From assembly GCA_015143295.1 (NCBI GenBank), contig CM026570.1, positions 12,052,047-12,116,046 on the forward strand: a DNA stretch of 64,000 nt, in the 5' to 3' direction. The position numbers were made by a program, and so were the translations under genes. Every line of letters starts with the position of its first letter. The first letter of the stretch is position 1. The notes beneath the pieces were generated by a model. That model worked only from the letters and a program-made list of their open reading frames with translations. It did not search any database and was not told the origin of the DNA. The stretch comes from Tetracentron sinense. Taxonomy: Eukaryota; Streptophyta; Magnoliopsida; Trochodendrales; Trochodendraceae. Of the stretch, positions 9,714 to 20,583 are shown piece by piece.

Positions 9714-12700
9714 AATCTCCACCTTGGCTTGAATTCTACCAAACCATCCAAAAACAAACCACGCTGCTTCTAAATGCGCCTTTAGGTGTCATGCACCCGA
9801 AGGTGCTTAAACTTGAGAGATATTGATCAAGTCCAAACAGTGCTTGAACTTGACCCCAATCACCACCTTAGTAAGCATATCTGTAGGGTTATCTGTAGTC
9901 TCAATCTTTTGAAGAATAATATCACTTTCATCCACAACTTCTCGAATAAAATGAAAACGAAAGTCGATATGCTTTGTTTGAGAATGATGAACCTAATTAT
10001 TTGCTAAACAAATTGCACTCTAACTGTTACAATAGACCTCAATGTGCTCCTGAATAATCCTCAAGTTCTCAATCAACCCATGTAGCCAAATGACCTCCTC
10101 AATAGCCTCTGTCACTGCCATGTACTTTGCCTCAATAGTAGACAAAGCAACTGTTGACTGTAATGTCGATCTCCAACTCATCGGTCCTCTGGTAAGAGTA
10201 AAGACATATCATATAGTTGACCGGCGCTTATCCAAATCACCAGCATAGTCTGAATCCACATATCCAACCATGTGCTGACTAAGCATATTATCCATCTCAA
10301 ATATTAACCCAACATCTACTGTACCCTGAATGTATCTTAAGATCAATTTTATTGCCAACCAGTATCATTTCCCTGAATCATGCATATATCTGCTCACCAT
10401 ACTGACGACATTGAAATGTCCGGCCTAGTACACACCATAACATACATTAGAGTACCAACTGCGTTAGCATTCACAATTTAAGCCATATACTCACGCTTCT
10501 CATTTGTGCTAGGAGACATCAAAGAACTAAGCTTGAAATGAAGGGCCAAAGGTGTACTTACAAGTTTTGGTTTTTCATCCATACCAAATCACTGTAACAT
10601 TTTCTTCAAATACTGTGTTTGTGACAAACAAACTTTTCCCTTCATTCTATCCCTTTTAATCTCAATACCCAATATTTTCTTAGCTTCCTCCAGGTCCTTC
10701 ATTTCAAATTTATTCTTCAACTAAATCTTCAACCTATCTATCTCCACCTTGCTCTTAGATTCAATGAGCATGCCATCTACATATAAGAGTGAATATATGA
10801 AGGAACCATCATGAAGCTTCCGACAATACACTGATCAAACTGACTTCTTGTGTACTTTGGCTCCATCATAAACCAATCAAATCGCTTGTACCACTGCCTT
10901 GGAGACTGTTTCAAACCATACAACGATTTTCTCAGTTTGCAAACCCAATTCTCTTTACCAGTAACCTTGTACCTATTTGCTTGGGACATGTATATTTCCT
11001 CCTCCAAATCATCGTGTAAGAAGGCAATCTTGATATTGAGTTGTGCTAACTCGAGATCAAACTGAGCAACCAAAGCTAGCAAAATTCGAATAGAAGAATG
11101 CTTAACGACTGGAGAAAAAAATTCATTGTTCTATCACTTCCTTTTGCGCGTAGCCTTTAGGCACCAATCTAGCCTTGAATCTCACACTGTCCTTTTTTGA
11201 AGAACCTTCCTTCTTTGCATATACCTACTCAACCGATTGCTTTCTTTCCATTTGGAAGCTGTACTAACTTCCAAGTCTGATTTTTGTCAAGTGACTCAAT
11301 CTCCCATTCATTCCCTTTTTCCACTCTGCATTTTCTGAATTTTTCAATGCTCTCTGTAAGTTAGTGGAACATCATCATCAACTACTGGAAGTGCATAAGC
11401 CACCAAGTCAACAAATCTTGTAGGTTTTCGAGCTTCTCTTCTAGGTCTACTGGCTGCAATAGAATTTGGTTGTTGTGGGGTTACATGAACTGAAGCTTCT
11501 TCTTCAACTAAACCTAAGTCCTCACCACCTGAATCTCCTATGAGCCTATTGACTATTTGAACCATCTTTATTGGAACCACTGGAGCCTCAAACTCCACCT
11601 GTTTCAAAATCCCATTTTTTATATTCTTCTTCTGAGAATCCTTTTGCTTCATTTGATTTACCATCTTAAACTCCACAAAAGTCACACCCCTGCTTAAAAC
11701 AAATTTATTTTCATCTGGACACCAAAGCATATATCCCTTCACTCCTGTGCTAAAGCCCAAAAATATAGATTTCTTGGCTCTAGGATCCAACTTAGTTTCT
11801 TTGACATGAAAATAAGTAGGACAACCAAATATATGCAAGAAATCATAATCTATAGCAGGTTTTCCAGACTACACCTCTATAGGCGTTTTTCCATCATTTA
11901 CAGCTGCAGGTAACCTGTTGATGAGATGACAGACATATGTCACTAGTTCAGCCCAGAACGCCTTGCCTAATCCGAAATTGGACAACATACATCGCACATT
12001 CTCCAATAAAGTATGATTCATCCGTTCTGCCACTCTATTCGGTATATCTCTAACCGTGAAGTGTCTAATTATCCCCTAGTCCTGACATACTTGCATGAAT
12101 GGATCTGACTTGTATTCACCACCAATATCTGACCTGAGACTTTTTATCTTTTTGCTAGTCTGGGTCTCAATCATTTTCTTCTACTGTAGAAACACATTCA
12201 AGACTTCACTTTTATGCCGCATTGTGTACACCAAACTTGCCTTGAGAAGTCATCAATAAATGTGACAAATCAATGTTTACCTCCCAAAGATGCAACTTTG
12301 GTAGGTCCCCATACATCTGTGTGAACATAATCTAGAGTCCCTTGAGTACGATGAACTGCTGTCCCAAACTTGACTCTAGTCTACTTGCCCATAATACAAT
12401 GCTCATAAAACCCGAATTTTCCAGTCTTGGCGCCTTTTAACAAACCATGCTTCATCAATCCTTGCAAATTCTTCTCTCCTGCATACCCTAAGCACATGTG
12501 CCATTGTTTGGAAGTATCAGACACAATCTCATCTGGGCTGTCAGAAAATGCTGCTCTCCTTGTACGTAATTGTATTCTCATCTAGAAAATACAAATTTTC
12601 CCGTTGAGTACCCTTCATTATCACAAACCTTTAGGACTCCACCTTTCATAGTAATCTTGAAACCTTTTGAGTCTAAAGAACCCAATGAGATGAGATTCTT

Positions 12701-13879
12701 CAAGTCCGGTACATACTGAACATCTGTTAGAATTCTAACTGATGTATTATGCATCTTCAACCAAATTTTTTCTATCCCCTTTGTTTTGCAAGCATTATCA
12801 TTTGCCATTAAAACAATTCCTCATTCTAACTCCTAAAAACTTGAAAATCAGTCCCTATTGGGACACATATGGTAGGAATAACCCGAGTCCAAAATCAACT
12901 CATTAGAATGACCAACTGATGGTGAAACAGTCAAAACAAATTCTGAATCATCATTTTCAAATTGTGCAACATTCACATTCAAACTCTTCTTTTCCCTGTT
13001 TTTCAATTTTGGACAATCGTTTTTCCAATGCCATTTATTACGACAAAAGGCCAACTCATCTTTTGCTGGAATTTTTCTTTCAGATGATGCTGCTCTTAAC
13101 TTTGAACGAGATTTACCCCGCCTACCAGAATTTCTATCATTTGATCTACCCCTTATAGTCAAAGCCTTTAATGTTGAGTTCCTATTGATTTGTTGGTCAT
13201 TCTTTCGATACTCATTATTCATCAAAGCATTTGATACATCTTCAAATTTAAGTTCATCTTTTTTATAAATTAAAGTAGTAGACAGATGATGATAACTATC
13301 AGGTAAAGAATTTATCAAACATAATATTTTGTCTTCATTGTCTATTTTCACTTCAAGATTTTGAAAATCAACGAGAATTTTATTATAACTATCTAAATGC
13401 TCAATAATAGTAGTACTTGATTTATACCCAAAATGTAAGGGTCTTTTCTTCAAATAGAGCCGGTTTTTAATGCTTTTGGTCATATACTTGTTATCTAATT
13501 TCTTCCATAACTTCTTAGCCGCAGTTTCTTTCGTCACAAATATTTCTGATCTTTAGCGAGACAAAGCCTGATGATGCCTCAAGCCTAGTGATTTATTTTC
13601 TTCAAATCCTTCTCTTCTATATCGTTGGGTTTATCCTCCAAATTAATATCCAACTCTTGTTGGATTAGAACTTCCAAAACTTCGCATTGCCACATGCCGA
13701 AGTTGTTCTTCTATCAAATTTCATAACTTCTAATTTTGCATTTGAAACAATAGGTTTGGTCACCGATGCGAGTCTCGAAGACGAAACTTTAACAACTGCT
13801 TCACTCGTTTCCGCCATTAATTCAATCTGCAGAAAATTAAACAATACCGATGTCGGAACCTGGGAGCCAGATACCAATT

Positions 13880-14287
13880 TGTAGTGCGAAAGGTGCAAAT
13901 AACAGTGTAATGATCTAGAAAACAGTGAATAAATAACCAAACGGAAGAGAGAAAACAAACCAACAGAAATATGATTTACGTGGTTCGGCAAGATGCCTAT
14001 GTCCACGGGCAGCAATGATTTCCTTTATTCAACAAGGAGATTTTTCTCAAACAATCCCTCAGAAACCTTCTTCACAATACTCCAAAAAAAAAAAGGCTCC
14101 CTCTTCTCTCTTTTTTTCTAACGAACAAAACCCTAAAAAATCACTTTTATATTAGGATTACAATAAAAAGAATATGGGTAAAAATACCCAAAATGGGTCG
14201 GGCCTTAAATCGGTTCAAAATTTTGGTCATCCGGGTTGCCAAACAAGTCATCATAAATCTGGGTTGAATTCATGACAACTTCCGATA
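13880..14287 (-). repeat. 5' LTR of the first copia element
   Basis: Begins TGTAGTGCGAAAG and aligns along its length with 9,284-9,713. It is followed by the GAGAA target duplication. Confidence 0.85.
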
Positions 14288-14520
14288 GAGAAAGATGATG
14301 GTTCTTCACTAAGGGCAAGGGAAGCACAGTACATGCATGTAGGGCTGGCAATGGATGGATCAAGAACCGACTTGATCCGGTTTGAATCCGATGATCCAAT
14401 CCAATTAGACTGGATCATGATCCCATTATTATAAATTAGTGGATCAATCATATTATTACCGAATTCTGATCTGTATATAGTAGTCCGATCTCTGATTTGA
14501 TTTCATATGTATATAGAGAG

Positions 14521-15649
14521 TGTTGAGTGTTGTTTATCGCCTCCACTCCCGGGTGCCGCGTATCGTGCAATTTTTCATGTGACCCTCTTATATTCATTAT
14601 TACTATTCTCTTCATCAGATCGGTCTTTTTGATTAGTTGGTTGTTAACATGGTATCAATGCGCTGGTTGCGATTTGGTCACAGGTTCGATTCTTTCCACC
14701 CTTTGGGTGAGGGGAAGTGTTGAGTGTTGTTTATCGTCTCTGCTCCCGGGTGCCACGTATCACTAGGGGTGGCAATTGGGCTGGGCTGGCCCAAAGCCCG
14801 ATTGTTCGGCCCGAAGTTTGGGTGGATTGAGCCTTCCTTATTTTGGGCTGGGCTGAGTTTGGACAAGACTATAGGCCCGAAGTAAATATTGGGTCGAGCT
14901 TGGGCTGCCCTTAGCTCAGCCCGAATTCAGCCCGACCCAAACTAAAGATATTTTATGTTTTTATAAATAGTATATATAGATAGAGAAGGCTCACGAGCTA
15001 ATTTCATTGAATTGGAATTGATGTGTTTACATGGAGAAACTCTTTTTGTGTTTGCTATCTAAGAATGTTACTTGTAGTATTTTTTTTTAAAAAAATTTAT
15101 TCTTAACCTTGTTTATCAAGGGTTTGAATCTAGTTCTTTTCCTATTGGAGAAACACTTCTCAAAATTGATTACTAGTTAAAAGAATTAGGTACCAAGAAC
15201 AGTGATTGCCTAATTTTACTAAACTCTAAATTTGTTTACTAATTAAGTTCTTGTTAATTGTATGAAGGTGTTTAAGGGAAAGTTAACAAGTAATTACGGG
15301 AGAACTTAGCCCGAAATCAGCCACAAGCTACTTAATTTGGGTCAGCCCGAATTGAACCCGAACTCGGCCCACACTTTGCTTACTTTGGGCCAGTCCGAAC
15401 TCAGCCCGAAGCCCGATACTATTTGTGAGCCGAGCTTGGGCTGGGGTGCTAGGGCTGAGATTGGGTTGGGCTGAGATTGGGATAAGGTTTTGAACTTTGG
15501 GCTGAGCTTGGGCTAACCCCAGCCCGACTTAGCCCGGCCCAATTGCCACCCCTATGTATCACGCCCCATTTGTCCCGTGACCCTCATAGATTCATTGTTT
15601 ACTACTCTCTTCATCAGATGAGTCTTTTGGAATAGTTGGTTCTTAAGAG
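14521..15649 (+). mobile_element. TRIM/SMART-type miniature LTR element, interrupted by a hAT MITE
   Basis: A 129-bp LTR (14,521-14,649, TGTTGAG...GTTAACA) is followed by TGGTATCAATGC, a good initiator-Met tRNA primer-binding site. An interior of only about 68 bp follows, then a purine tract (GGGTGAGGGGAAG) and a second LTR starting at 14,718. The second LTR is split by a hAT MITE (14,764-15,554) and ends near 15,649. Flanks read GAGAG on both sides, though they sit next to a GA microsatellite. It encodes no protein, and without the MITE it would be about 340 bp. It is absent from block 1. Confidence 0.8.
14764..15554. mobile_element. hAT-type non-autonomous element (MITE)
   Basis: 791 bp with terminal inverted repeats TAGGGGTGGCAATTGGGC and GCCCAATTGCCACCCCTA. 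The 8-bp target duplication is CGTATCAC (14,756-14,763) and TGTATCAC (15,555-15,562), with one mismatch. TAGGGGTGGCAA ends and 8-bp duplications are typical of hAT elements. The subterminal regions are rich in GGGCTGGGC/GCCCGA words. No transposase is encoded. It sits inside the second LTR of the TRIM and is therefore younger. Confidence 0.9.
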
Positions 15650-15660
15650 AGAGAGAGAGA

Positions 15661-15787
15661 GGTAATGCTAGCTCCACTTTCTTTTAAAGTCACATTTTCT
15701 TCGAGAGAAGACATGTTATGAACCAACACATTTCTTTCCCTTAAAAGAAAAAAAGGACTCCTAAAAGATAGTGGAGCTAGCATTACC
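15661..15787. mobile_element. Short MITE with about 30-bp TIRs
   Basis: 127 bp. GGTAATGCTAGCTCCAC at the left matches the complement of GTGGAGCTAGCATTACC at the right, with homology running further in. It has no coding potential. The target duplication is not clear because the left flank is a GA microsatellite. Confidence 0.75.
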
Positions 15788-16660
15788 CGTATATATTACT
15801 TTGTAGATATATTATAATACTACCCACAATTTTTTTAATTTTGTAATTAAAAGATTAATTTTTAAAGATATTATTACTAATCATATTAGATTCTGATCTT
15901 GAAGAAATTGTCGGATTCAAATTCAATCCAGCGAATCTGGGATTAGATAGAAATATGTCAAATTTAATTCAGATTCAAATATAGACAAATACGTATGAAT
16001 CCGATCCATTTACAGCCATAAGCACACATGGTGGCTTGCTTAGATCTCATATTTGCCATGAAGTCCGTCGGTCAAACCAATGATTATCTTCTCAAAGTAA
16101 TATAGCCTTTTTTTATGTTCTCTAAGTAAATCATCATATAACAATATAATAATGATAAAAAAGTGCAATAGAAAAGAAAAAAAGGGTTTGTGATAATTTT
16201 GAAATATTTTCTATTAAGTAATCTATTATCCTTATGCTTTAATAAATTCGATCGTTCTTTGCATTTTGCTCCTTCAGATTGGATCTAGTATAAATATAGG
16301 GAGCAACTTGCGATCAATTTGTAAGTTTCAGTCATCTTCCTCCAATATTAAATAGCTGAAGACACCCCCTGCACAACATGTTTGGAAGTGTGTGCATTTT
16401 CATGTTTGTACATTGATGAGACCACCATTTTATTGGCATTTCCACAGCAGTGAGGGTTATTGCTGATCCGAATTCGTACATCCAAAGCCATGTCTCTACG
16501 TATTATGCAAAGACACGGTCTGTGTTGTTCACTAGCATACCTCTTAAGGGAAAAAAAACTAAAAACTTCATAATGCCCCTTTTTTTTTTCTCTTCAGTCT
16601 TTATTATATCACGGTCAAATTTAAATTACCTTATTTTATTTTTTATATCCCAAATAGGGT
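15788..16660. other. intergenic, nothing recognised
   Basis: AT-rich with no element ends or gene seen. The 87-codon frame at 16,450-16,713 runs into sequence shared with a non-coding part of block 1 and is not called. Confidence 0.45.
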
Positions 16661-16669
16661 TATGCCGCA

Positions 16670-16860
16670 GATTTAGCCAACGATTACTAAAACAGTATAC
16701 TCCCAACTCCTAACGGTTTAACTCTATTATTAAACGGTTAGGATTAGAACTGATGTGACATTAGAAAAGATAAAATAAGCACAGCCAAATCATGGTCCTT
16801 AGTGGTTAGTTATAAACGGTTAGGATTTGAGAGTATATTTGGGAGTACCCATAGGCGAGT
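16670..16860. mobile_element. MITE with TIRs (block 2 copy)
   Basis: Same element as 3,318-3,510, with the paired CCTAACGGTTTA / TAAACGGTTAGG inner repeats and ATTTGGGAGTACCC end. Its left end is more degraded than in block 1. Confidence 0.6.
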
Positions 16861-17004
16861 TGATAAATGAGAGACTATTGAAGTTCTTAGTAAGAAACTT
16901 TTCTCATATCCTTCACTATACCCTAAAACTTTAAATGACCTCCCCTACCTTGATGGCATTAATTTCAGTCATGAAATAAATAATCAGATGATTTAATGGC
17001 AGCA

Positions 17005-18650
17005 TTTAAAGATAGCATATATATATTTTTTTTTGGTGGAAATGTTATCATGTAACTAACACACTCTAAACTCACACACACAGTCGAGATCTAAGGTAGC
17101 CGCTAAGATGCCATAAGGATAAGTCCAGCTAACCACTCCAAAAGGACTTGCAGACTGAAAATGATTCTATTCCTTCCCAGATACTTTAAAAGGGTACTCA
17201 AACCACCATACAATAGATATGGCCTCTGACTTTCCAGGTAAGGCCATGTTTTAGTAGAGTTCCTTATGTAAACATGGCTTCTATCAGATATTTATTCATA
17301 ATTATTAGATATTTATTCATAATGAAAGCTGCCACACAAAGGGCTACTTAGGGAGGGCTATAGAAAAATCTTGGGAATTGTCCCACCCTAGAGTGAGAGC
17401 CGTCGAGGACGTCTGCTGCAATGTGGTGGTATGTTATGATCCAGGTGAGATACTTAGATTGCCTTCCATCAATCCAGGCTTTTGGGATCATTGGTTACGT
17501 CTAGGTACGCATCATAATGGTTCGTTGACACCCCTATTAAAGGGTGGGTAGTACCTCCACCCTTTAATAGGGGTGGACGGACCCTATCCAGGTACTCGAA
17601 CCTAGCACGTGGTGGTCGATATACCATATTCATGCACAGTAATAATGGTCTAGAACCGGGTAGTCAAATTGTCGTCTATGCCCAACCGCCCTGTAAGCGC
17701 CCCTGAGGGGGGGCACCCCCAAAAGAAGGCAATTCAAGCCTAACACCTTCATCAAGGGTCCATTATTTTGATGAAAATTTTAAAATCTAGAACTTTTATT
17801 GTTTCTAGCCTTATTTTACTTAATGTCTAGAACTATATTATTCCATAGTGTGCAAAAGTTCTACAAATTCGGAACTATCAAGTTCCATTAATTTTTAAAA
17901 TTTTTTAAAATTCCATACATCTGAAACTTTTAATTAAATTGAACTGATATATCTAAGATACCATTGTGTAAAAGAGTAAGAAATCCCTTTCCTTTCTCCT
18001 TTCAAACTTTTGTCTTTGTTTTAAAATATTAATGTTCTGGACTTTTAAAAGTCATTAAAAGAACGAAGCCCAAAGGTCTTTCCACTACAAATGGTTGGAG
18101 AAAACCGTGAAGAATATTATCCTGCAAGAAGCTTTTAATAAGGTGTGGGATTTCAAGTTTGGATGATAATTCGCTGTGACGAGATTTGGATGTTATTGGG
18201 TTTTGCCTGGTTAAGGTTTAAAAAAAATGGGTCGGGTCTAAAGTCTAAAAACGTGGTCCAAAGACAAGACCTTTGAATGAAACTAAGAATAAAAATTCTT
18301 CAAACCGTTGTTTTCACGGAAATAATTCAGACCAATTTGATCAGCTCACAGCCTGTTGACAATGCCACGTGTCATCATAAAAAAACTAAACATCTGAATG
18401 ACACCAAGTGATAGTCCTTTTGCGGGGAATGGTGCTATTAAGCTAGGGTGCCGACCCTTTTTGAGTGGTTGCTTGGACTTACCTTATGGCAACTTAGCAC
18501 CTACCTTAGGTCCGGTTGTGTGCGTTTAGAGAAAGTGTTAGTTATATGATATCATTTCAACACAAAAAAAAAGGTGCCGGCCATAAAGGTTAGTACTCGG
18601 CCATGAAAAAAGTAAAATCCGCTTAACGGCTAAGTATTACTATCCCACTT
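17005..18650. other. mixed repeat fragments, no gene
   Basis: It contains an inverted copy of a dispersed repeat (17,020-17,155), a GC-richer piece at 17,330-17,710 with a perfect hairpin, a block-specific AT-rich piece (17,760-18,090) and another dispersed-repeat copy (18,420-18,560). No frame looks like a real gene. Confidence 0.5.
17530..17574. repeat. Perfect 18-bp hairpin
   Basis: ACCCCTATTAAAGGGTGG (17,530-17,547) and its exact complement (17,557-17,574) are separated by 9 bases. It lies in the GC-richer segment specific to block 2. Confidence 0.85.
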
Positions 18651-19118
18651 TAGTCCCCCATTGGTTGAGTCCTAGACTTCATAGGGTGCATAAGGGTCCA
18701 ACAATAGTCTTTTATTAGTTAAGCCTTTTTGGAGTGATTGAGTGGGTTTTCCTTTATGGCACCTCAACGGTAACCTTAGGTCTGACTTTGCATGTTTAAG
18801 AGTTTCTTTACCTCCTTAACCAAAAAAATAAATAAATAAAAATAAAGGCTTTTACTCTCATATGAGCATGAAAGCACTTAGAAGCACATTTTCACCAATT
18901 CTATCTCTAACATATTTTTCCCCTCTTTTGATCCCTTATAAGTTCTGACCCCAAATATACTTCAATAAGTTTGACAACACTGTTTACACGAAAGGGAGAG
19001 AGGTTTAACAAGACTATGTCCGGTCTAATCTCCATTCAAACATGCGAGTCATACTTCCCAACCCAAGTCATGAAGCAAAACAAGACCTTCGTGAAATGAG
19101 AAAAGCTTAAAAAAAACA

Positions 19119-19126
19119 TATATAAA
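19119..19126 (+). promoter_or_regulatory. TATA box of CTNIP-like gene A2
   Basis: TATATAAA, followed as in A1 by the duplicated leader (19,140-19,200 and about 19,218-19,278). Confidence 0.6.
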
Positions 19127-19139
19127 CCCATCTATCTTT

Positions 19140-19278
19140 CATTCTCTAGTCATCACAGCTTTCTTCAATTTCAAATCCTCGTACTTTGAGCAAGAAAACT
19201 AAACCCATCTATCCTTTATTCTCCAACCATCACAGCTTTCTTCAATTCCCAATCCCTGTAATTTTGAGCAAGAAAACT
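19140..19278 (+). repeat. Tandem duplication in the 5' leader of gene A2
   Basis: Two copies of about 61 bp containing CATCACAGCTTTCTTCAA and ending CAAGAAAACT, as in gene A1. Confidence 0.8.
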
Positions 19279-19295
19279 TCTTATTCTCCACAAAA

Positions 19296-19571
19296 ATGGC
19301 CTTGAAAATAACACACATCATCATCTTTACATTCTTGATTCATAGTTTCATACATCTCGCAACGGCGAGGCCGTTGGGAAGAGAATTACCGTCGCTGAAT
19401 GCAGGTCTTGTGTTAGAATCGCTTAATGATGTTCCTGTGCCACCTTCTGGAAGTTCAAGTTGCACCCACATACCTAGTCCAGGTGGTCCATGCACAATCA
19501 GCGAAAAGAATTTCGCCGGTCGTGTCTTTGCTGCACCACCCCGCTTTCACGATGCTATCAGTCGTTTTTAG
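19296..19571 (+). CDS. CTNIP/SCREW-like secreted signalling peptide precursor A2
   Basis: A 91-residue single-exon precursor, colinear with A1 (5,487-5,762). Residues 1-24 are a signal peptide with cleavage expected after ATA before R25. The core (residues 48-66) reads VPPSGSSSCTHIPSPGGPC, closer to the family CTNIP word than A1 (CTHIP versus CSHIP), with the same CX9C spacing. The same 25-residue tail follows. Changes from A1 are F3L, Q7H, I13F, L20H, Q32P, S57T, K65P, M71K, S76R and H83R; four lie in the signal peptide and the propeptide is nearly fixed. Promoter, leader and 3' flank are shared with A1. Its likely role is an apoplastic ligand for an HSL3/NUT-like receptor kinase, inferred from the motif. 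The intact frame and conserved TATA box suggest a working gene. Confidence 0.83.
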   Translation: MALKITHIIIFTFLIHSFIHLATARPLGRELPSLNAGLVLESLNDVPVPPSGSSSCTHIPSPGGPCTISEKNFAGRVFAAPPRFHDAISRF

Positions 19572-19899
19572 TGCAGCCATGGTTTAGAACTAACCTAGCT
19601 GCCAAGTTCATGGATCTTTATCTCTTGGTTGTGATGGATTTCGTTGCAAGAATAGCTGATTAATAACATTCAAACAATAGATTTCTTTTGTTTTTTTTAT
19701 TTATATTAGTTTCATTGGCATCTTAATCTGGAGTACTCGAAGGGTACTCATGTACTTGATGCCATGACTACCTTGTATTTGCATTGGTTTTAGAATTGTA
19801 TTATGTACTAATTTCTAATTGTTGAATAAGGAATAATTTCTATATTTGATGCATGGTTGTATATATTTGGAGATCTGGACAGTACTAATTGAATTGTGA

Positions 19900-20115
19900 A
19901 TCAGTAATACCTGTTGGAGCAATCAGCTGATCATGAACAGCTCAAGCTTGGCTATTAAAAGCTCATTCCTATAATAAACGAGTCCAGCTCGATGTGAGTA
20001 ACAAACCCAATAAACAAGATTGAGCATCAAGCTCGAGCTCGAGTAGTTAGTGTAAACAAGCCGATCGAGCCAAGTCAAGCTCGAGCTTAAACATATTTTA
20101 TTAAGCTCGAGCTGA
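19900..20115. repeat. GCTCGAGC-rich repeat fragment
   Basis: It carries several AGCTCGAGCT-type words in both orientations, a composition typical of decayed plant MITE ends. No paired termini were found. Confidence 0.35.
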
Positions 20116-20368
20116 ACATGAATATTTATGTACCAGCCATGCCTGAACAGCCCATTACACGACTCAGCTCTCTTTGGACACATGCCTAGGAGTAGGCTGT
20201 TCTTTAATAAGATTTAGCGCCCCTACATGAGAATTTTCAAGCAGAAAAGTTGTCACTTTTCCCGCTCTGGTATACAAAGGGGTGTGCAAAAGTTCAAAAG
20301 TAAGCACGATAAGTCCACGCACTTTATCGCGATTTCATTAGGGCCTCAGATTAGCCAAAAAGGTGGTC

Positions 20369-20583
20369 TTGGGCAACCACAAAATAAGGGACATGTGGTG
20401 TTAAAAAGGGGAGAAGTCATTCCATTTTCTCCCCATGATTTTGACTTCTCCCCACTTGATATCTCTCTTCTTTTATCTCATCATTTTATTGCCATGTGTC
20501 AAATAATGGGTGGAGAAGTCAAAATCATGAGGCCCATGAAATAACTCCTCAAGCCACTTGTTCCCTATTTTGTGGTTGCCTGA
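20369..20583. mobile_element. MITE with TIRs
   Basis: 215 bp. TTGGGCAACCACAAAATA at the left pairs with TATTTTGTGGTTGCCTGA at the right. Internal GGAGAAGTCA / TGACTTCTCC words also pair. No coding capacity; target duplication not determined. Confidence 0.7.

Larger units (their letters stand above)
9284..14287 (-). mobile_element. Ty1/copia retrotransposon, Tork/Tnt1-like, full length but broken
   Basis: About 5.0 kb between LTRs of about 430 and 408 bp, flanked by a 5-bp duplication GAGAA (9,279-9,283 and 14,288-14,292). The uninterrupted site survives in block 1 (GAGAA at 860-864). On the minus strand the order is gag (about 13,540-12,930), protease (near 12,900), integrase (about 12,580-11,850), reverse transcriptase (about 11,340-10,650) and RNase H (about 10,300-10,010), the copia order. 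The primer-binding site next to the right LTR resembles the initiator-Met tRNA type (TTGGTATCTGG). A polypurine tract abuts the left LTR. Coding regions are broken in several places. By eye the LTRs differ by roughly 8-10% over their first 200 bp, so it is an old fossil. Confidence 0.9.
8880..19855. repeat. Duplicated block 2 (inhibitor + CTNIP-like gene)
   Basis: Partner of block 1 (480-6,035); the order of shared patches is the same. It is about twice as long because of a copia element (9,284-14,287), a TRIM with nested hAT MITE (14,521-15,649), a small MITE (15,661-15,787) and further pieces between 17,000 and 18,650. Confidence 0.85.
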
